24,250 nt of DNA from a virus. The notes beneath the pieces were generated by a model, which was not told where the DNA came from, ran no database searches, and saw only the letters and a list, made by a program, of their open reading frames with translations. Location of the stretch: positions 1 through 24,250 of IMG/VR virus record IMGVR_UViG_3300038701_002620; one strand, 5' to 3'. Of this stretch, positions 22,591 to 24,250 are shown one piece after another. The stretch's first letter is position 1; the number at the start of each line of letters is the position of its first letter. The position numbers and the translations under genes are program-made.

Positions 22591-23432
22591 CACTCACCAC
22601 CCTCAAACTCTAGGAAAAGCTGGGAGTCGCCAGCGTGAAGCAATCGTTGAAATTGCTGAAATGCTGGACCAGCTTGGAACCAATAGCCATTTGGCTTGCG
22701 ATTCTTCAGCTTGTTATTGCATGTCTTGCAGACGATCCATCCGTGCTCCAGCCTGTTCATTGAGCGGTGGTGGTAGTGCTCAAGCTGAGCGATATGGGGA
22801 ATTCGCTTGCCACCCAGGACAATGCCCTGCAATTGGCAGCAAGGGCATTGCCCGTGATAGTATCGCTCAACACAAGAAACAAACCTCTTGGCTACACTCG
22901 CTGAAAACCCCTCGCGAATGCCTTGTGTTCTCTCATCGATTCGCTTCACCATTGGAAGCAACTCGTTGAGGATGTGTTGATTCTGCTCTTGAATGCTTAG
23001 CATGCGGGTTACGAGCGACTCGTACTTGCTGTGCAAGACCGAAATATCGTTCTGGATGTCTGCGATTGCATGCTCTGCGTGCTCTCGATGAGCCACTCGC
23101 TGGCCTGTCATAATCGCTTCGATCTGCCCTGTTACCCAGACGGCAAAATCTGGCGAGCACCACTGAGCGAGGTGGATGGCGACCCGGCGATGAACCCAAG
23201 TACCGCCTCCGAGATCACCGCGAACTGCACTAGACTGGATCAGGTCCGAATTCGGACATGATAATTGCCTAGCCAATGCCGCAATAAACTCTTGCGTCTG
23301 CTGGTTCTCCCAGTATTTTGCCCAGCGCTTTCCGGTCGCCTGGCACATAGCGGTGGCGTTGACGAATTCATCTGCCGGGCGGCATTGAATTTCGGTGCTG
23401 TTGTAGCTTCCTAGTGTTGCTAGACCAATCAC
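22590..23432 (-). CDS. KilA-N domain / coiled coil / HNH-like protein, 280 aa
   Basis: Residues about 15-108 form a KilA-N domain: EFVNATAMCQATGKRWAKYW, then TQEFIAALA and GGTWVHRRVAIHLAQWCSPDFAVWV, a DNA-binding fold of phages and large viruses. A coiled coil follows at about 115-175. The C-terminal part has a treble-clef HNH pattern: Cys196/Cys199, LEHYHH (217-222) and CKTCNNKLKN (235-244), with the paired Cys and a His-containing centre typical of HNH nucleases. The start is GTG 23430-23432, overlapping the previous stop as GTGA. This may be a DNA-binding homing-type nuclease or a regulator. Its place amid membrane genes is odd. Confidence 0.83.
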   Translation of the reverse strand: MIGLATLGSYNSTEIQCRPADEFVNATAMCQATGKRWAKYWENQQTQEFIAALARQLSCPNSDLIQSSAVRGDLGGGTWVHRRVAIHLAQWCSPDFAVWVTGQIEAIMTGQRVAHREHAEHAIADIQNDISVLHSKYESLVTRMLSIQEQNQHILNELLPMVKRIDERTQGIREGFSASVAKRFVSCVERYYHGQCPCCQLQGIVLGGKRIPHIAQLEHYHHRSMNRLEHGWIVCKTCNNKLKNRKPNGYWFQAGPAFQQFQRLLHAGDSQLFLEFEGGE

Positions 23433-23956
23433 TCACCACCCCCAGAAAGTTCTTCCGCCAGCGTGCCACTTGGATCCAACACTTCGATGATGCGGTCGAA
23501 CTTGGCTGTTTGCCGCATGCTGGTTGCAACGGCTTGCTCTCGCTGCTTGTAAGCCGCATGCAGGTTCTGCGTCGCTAGCTCAAGCTCTCCGCACTTCGCG
23601 TCAAAGCGACCCTGCAGTGCTGAGAGTTTTCCACTCGCCATCGAGGCTGCTTTGTGGGATTCAGCAAGCTGCTGCTCGGCTTCGCGCAGTCCGTCCTTCA
23701 GGCCGTCGTGCTTTTGCTGCAACGGCTCTACACGAGCGACTTGCTTGGTGAGCTTGGCCGTTGCCGACTTCGCCTCGTCTTCGTGTCGCTGTGCCAGCAG
23801 CTCCATCTCGTCTGCGATTCTGCTCGCCAGATCGTAGTCAGACCGCAGCCGTCGCATCAGACGAAGTGACCGCCGTCGTGCAATCAAAAGCACAGCATTT
23901 AGCAGTGCGCTGCACCCGAGGATGATGGGTAGAAGATTTGTGATTTCCGCTGGCAT
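23429..23956 (-). CDS. Membrane-anchored coiled-coil protein, 175 aa
   Basis: ATG 23954-23956 has GGGGAG 4 nt upstream. A short N-terminus is followed by a transmembrane segment (about 8-26, LPIILGCSALLNAVLLIA) and a basic stop-transfer stretch (RRRSLRLMRRLR). Almost all the rest is coiled coil, with Leu/Ala heptads (about 45-150). The C-terminus ends LSGGGE. It is the first gene of the cassette after the untranslated region and may be an inner-membrane scaffold or spanin-like component. No family recognised. By orientation (positive-inside rule) the coiled coil should be cytosolic. Confidence 0.75.
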   Translation of the reverse strand: MPAEITNLLPIILGCSALLNAVLLIARRRSLRLMRRLRSDYDLASRIADEMELLAQRHEDEAKSATAKLTKQVARVEPLQQKHDGLKDGLREAEQQLAESHKAASMASGKLSALQGRFDAKCGELELATQNLHAAYKQREQAVATSMRQTAKFDRIIEVLDPSGTLAEELSGGGE

Positions 23957-24250
23957 GATGCTCCCCTACAACCATTCAGGCAGATTGCAGGAGGTTTGCC
24001 AACAGCTTCGAGCCCAGAACACCGTAAAACGTCAAAAACATGTGCACACAATGTGCGCACGTACCAGTGGGCGGCCTGTAGCACCCCGAGAAATTTTTCA
24101 TTTCCTACAAAAGCACGGCGAGGCTTTCTTGCAATGAAGGAGTCAGGAAAATTTCTATTGCGATTTGTCGAGAAAATTGTCCCAGGTGCTTTTTGGTGCT
24201 ATGTGTAAGATAGGAAAATGGGCCTAAAACCTTATTCTGCGTAGTCTCCT
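23957..24250. other. Non-coding right-edge region, possible promoter region for the cassette
   Basis: No credible reading frame was found in these 294 bases on either strand. It is locally more A+T rich than the flanking genes, with several A/T runs (for example AGAAATTTTCC and AATTTTCTCG on the minus strand), and contains a dyad at 24042-24060. A TTGACG on the minus strand around 24028-24034 may be a -35 element, but I see no good -10 element at the correct distance. The DNA may include the start of the late operon; the upstream gene is beyond the window. Confidence 0.5.
24042..24060. repeat. Imperfect 19-bp palindrome, candidate operator
   Basis: The + strand reads GTGCACACAATGTGCGCAC. Both halves match their reverse complements except one base pair and the centre. 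It lies about 85 bases upstream of the first cassette start. The half-site also reads as tandem ATGTGC(A/G)CAC units. A protein-binding role is only suggested by symmetry. Confidence 0.45.

Noticed and set aside
1-24250. tRNA genes, CRISPR array, insertion sequences, integrase, att sites or a diversity-generating retroelement
   Set aside because: Nothing resembling any of them was seen by eye; no search tool was run, so weak tRNA or att signals could have been missed.

Overview
The window is the late region of a tailed bacteriophage or prophage, and every gene I accept lies on the minus strand. Read from high to low coordinates, the right part (about 14,600 down to 200) follows the lambda morphogenesis order closely: large terminase, an unknown gene, a gpW-like joining protein, lambda-B-type portal, lambda-C/S49-type capsid protease with a nested scaffold, capsid decoration protein, major capsid protein, head-tail completion proteins, gp10/gpZ-like protein, tail terminator, tail tube, tail assembly chaperones G and GT joined by a -1 frameshift, tape measure, and then tail-tip genes cut off at the left edge. 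A tail tube, a G/GT pair and a tape measure without sheath genes indicate a siphovirus.

Upstream of the terminase, where lambda would have cos and the small terminase, this genome carries adhesion genes: a small beta-rich protein, a 1081-residue tail fibre built of jelly-roll modules, a 245-residue unknown, a 47-residue membrane peptide, and a fibre or baseplate protein with four 15-residue repeats.

Upstream of those lies an unusual cassette (about 19,000 to 24,000) of tightly overlapping genes, most of them membrane-anchored: a TM/coiled-coil protein, a KilA-N/coiled-coil/HNH-type fusion, a two-TM protein, a TM protein with a thioredoxin-like fold but no CxxC, a papain-family (C1) cysteine peptidase with an intact Gln-Cys-His-Asn set, an anchored coiled-coil protein with a CPGGVCP motif, a tiny TM protein with a charged tail, and a TM/coiled-coil/PAS protein. 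I recognise no standard endolysin, so this cassette is the natural place to look for a lysis or host-envelope system. It is the least described part of the window.

Genes are packed with ATGA, GTGA, TAATG and similar overlaps, which implies one or a few long transcripts running right to left with translational coupling. About 294 bases at the right edge are non-coding and contain a dyad, so a promoter for the cassette may lie there. No integrase, repressor, tRNA, CRISPR array or insertion sequence was seen, so prophage and free phage cannot be told apart.

The host is uncertain. Base composition looks like the low-to-mid fifties percent G+C, and features such as the CPGGVCP and terminal GRRR sequence and the style of the 185-residue protein remind me of marine Planctomycetota (Rhodopirellula-like) sequences. 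That is an inference of low confidence. No database search was run; family names rest on motifs and gene order.
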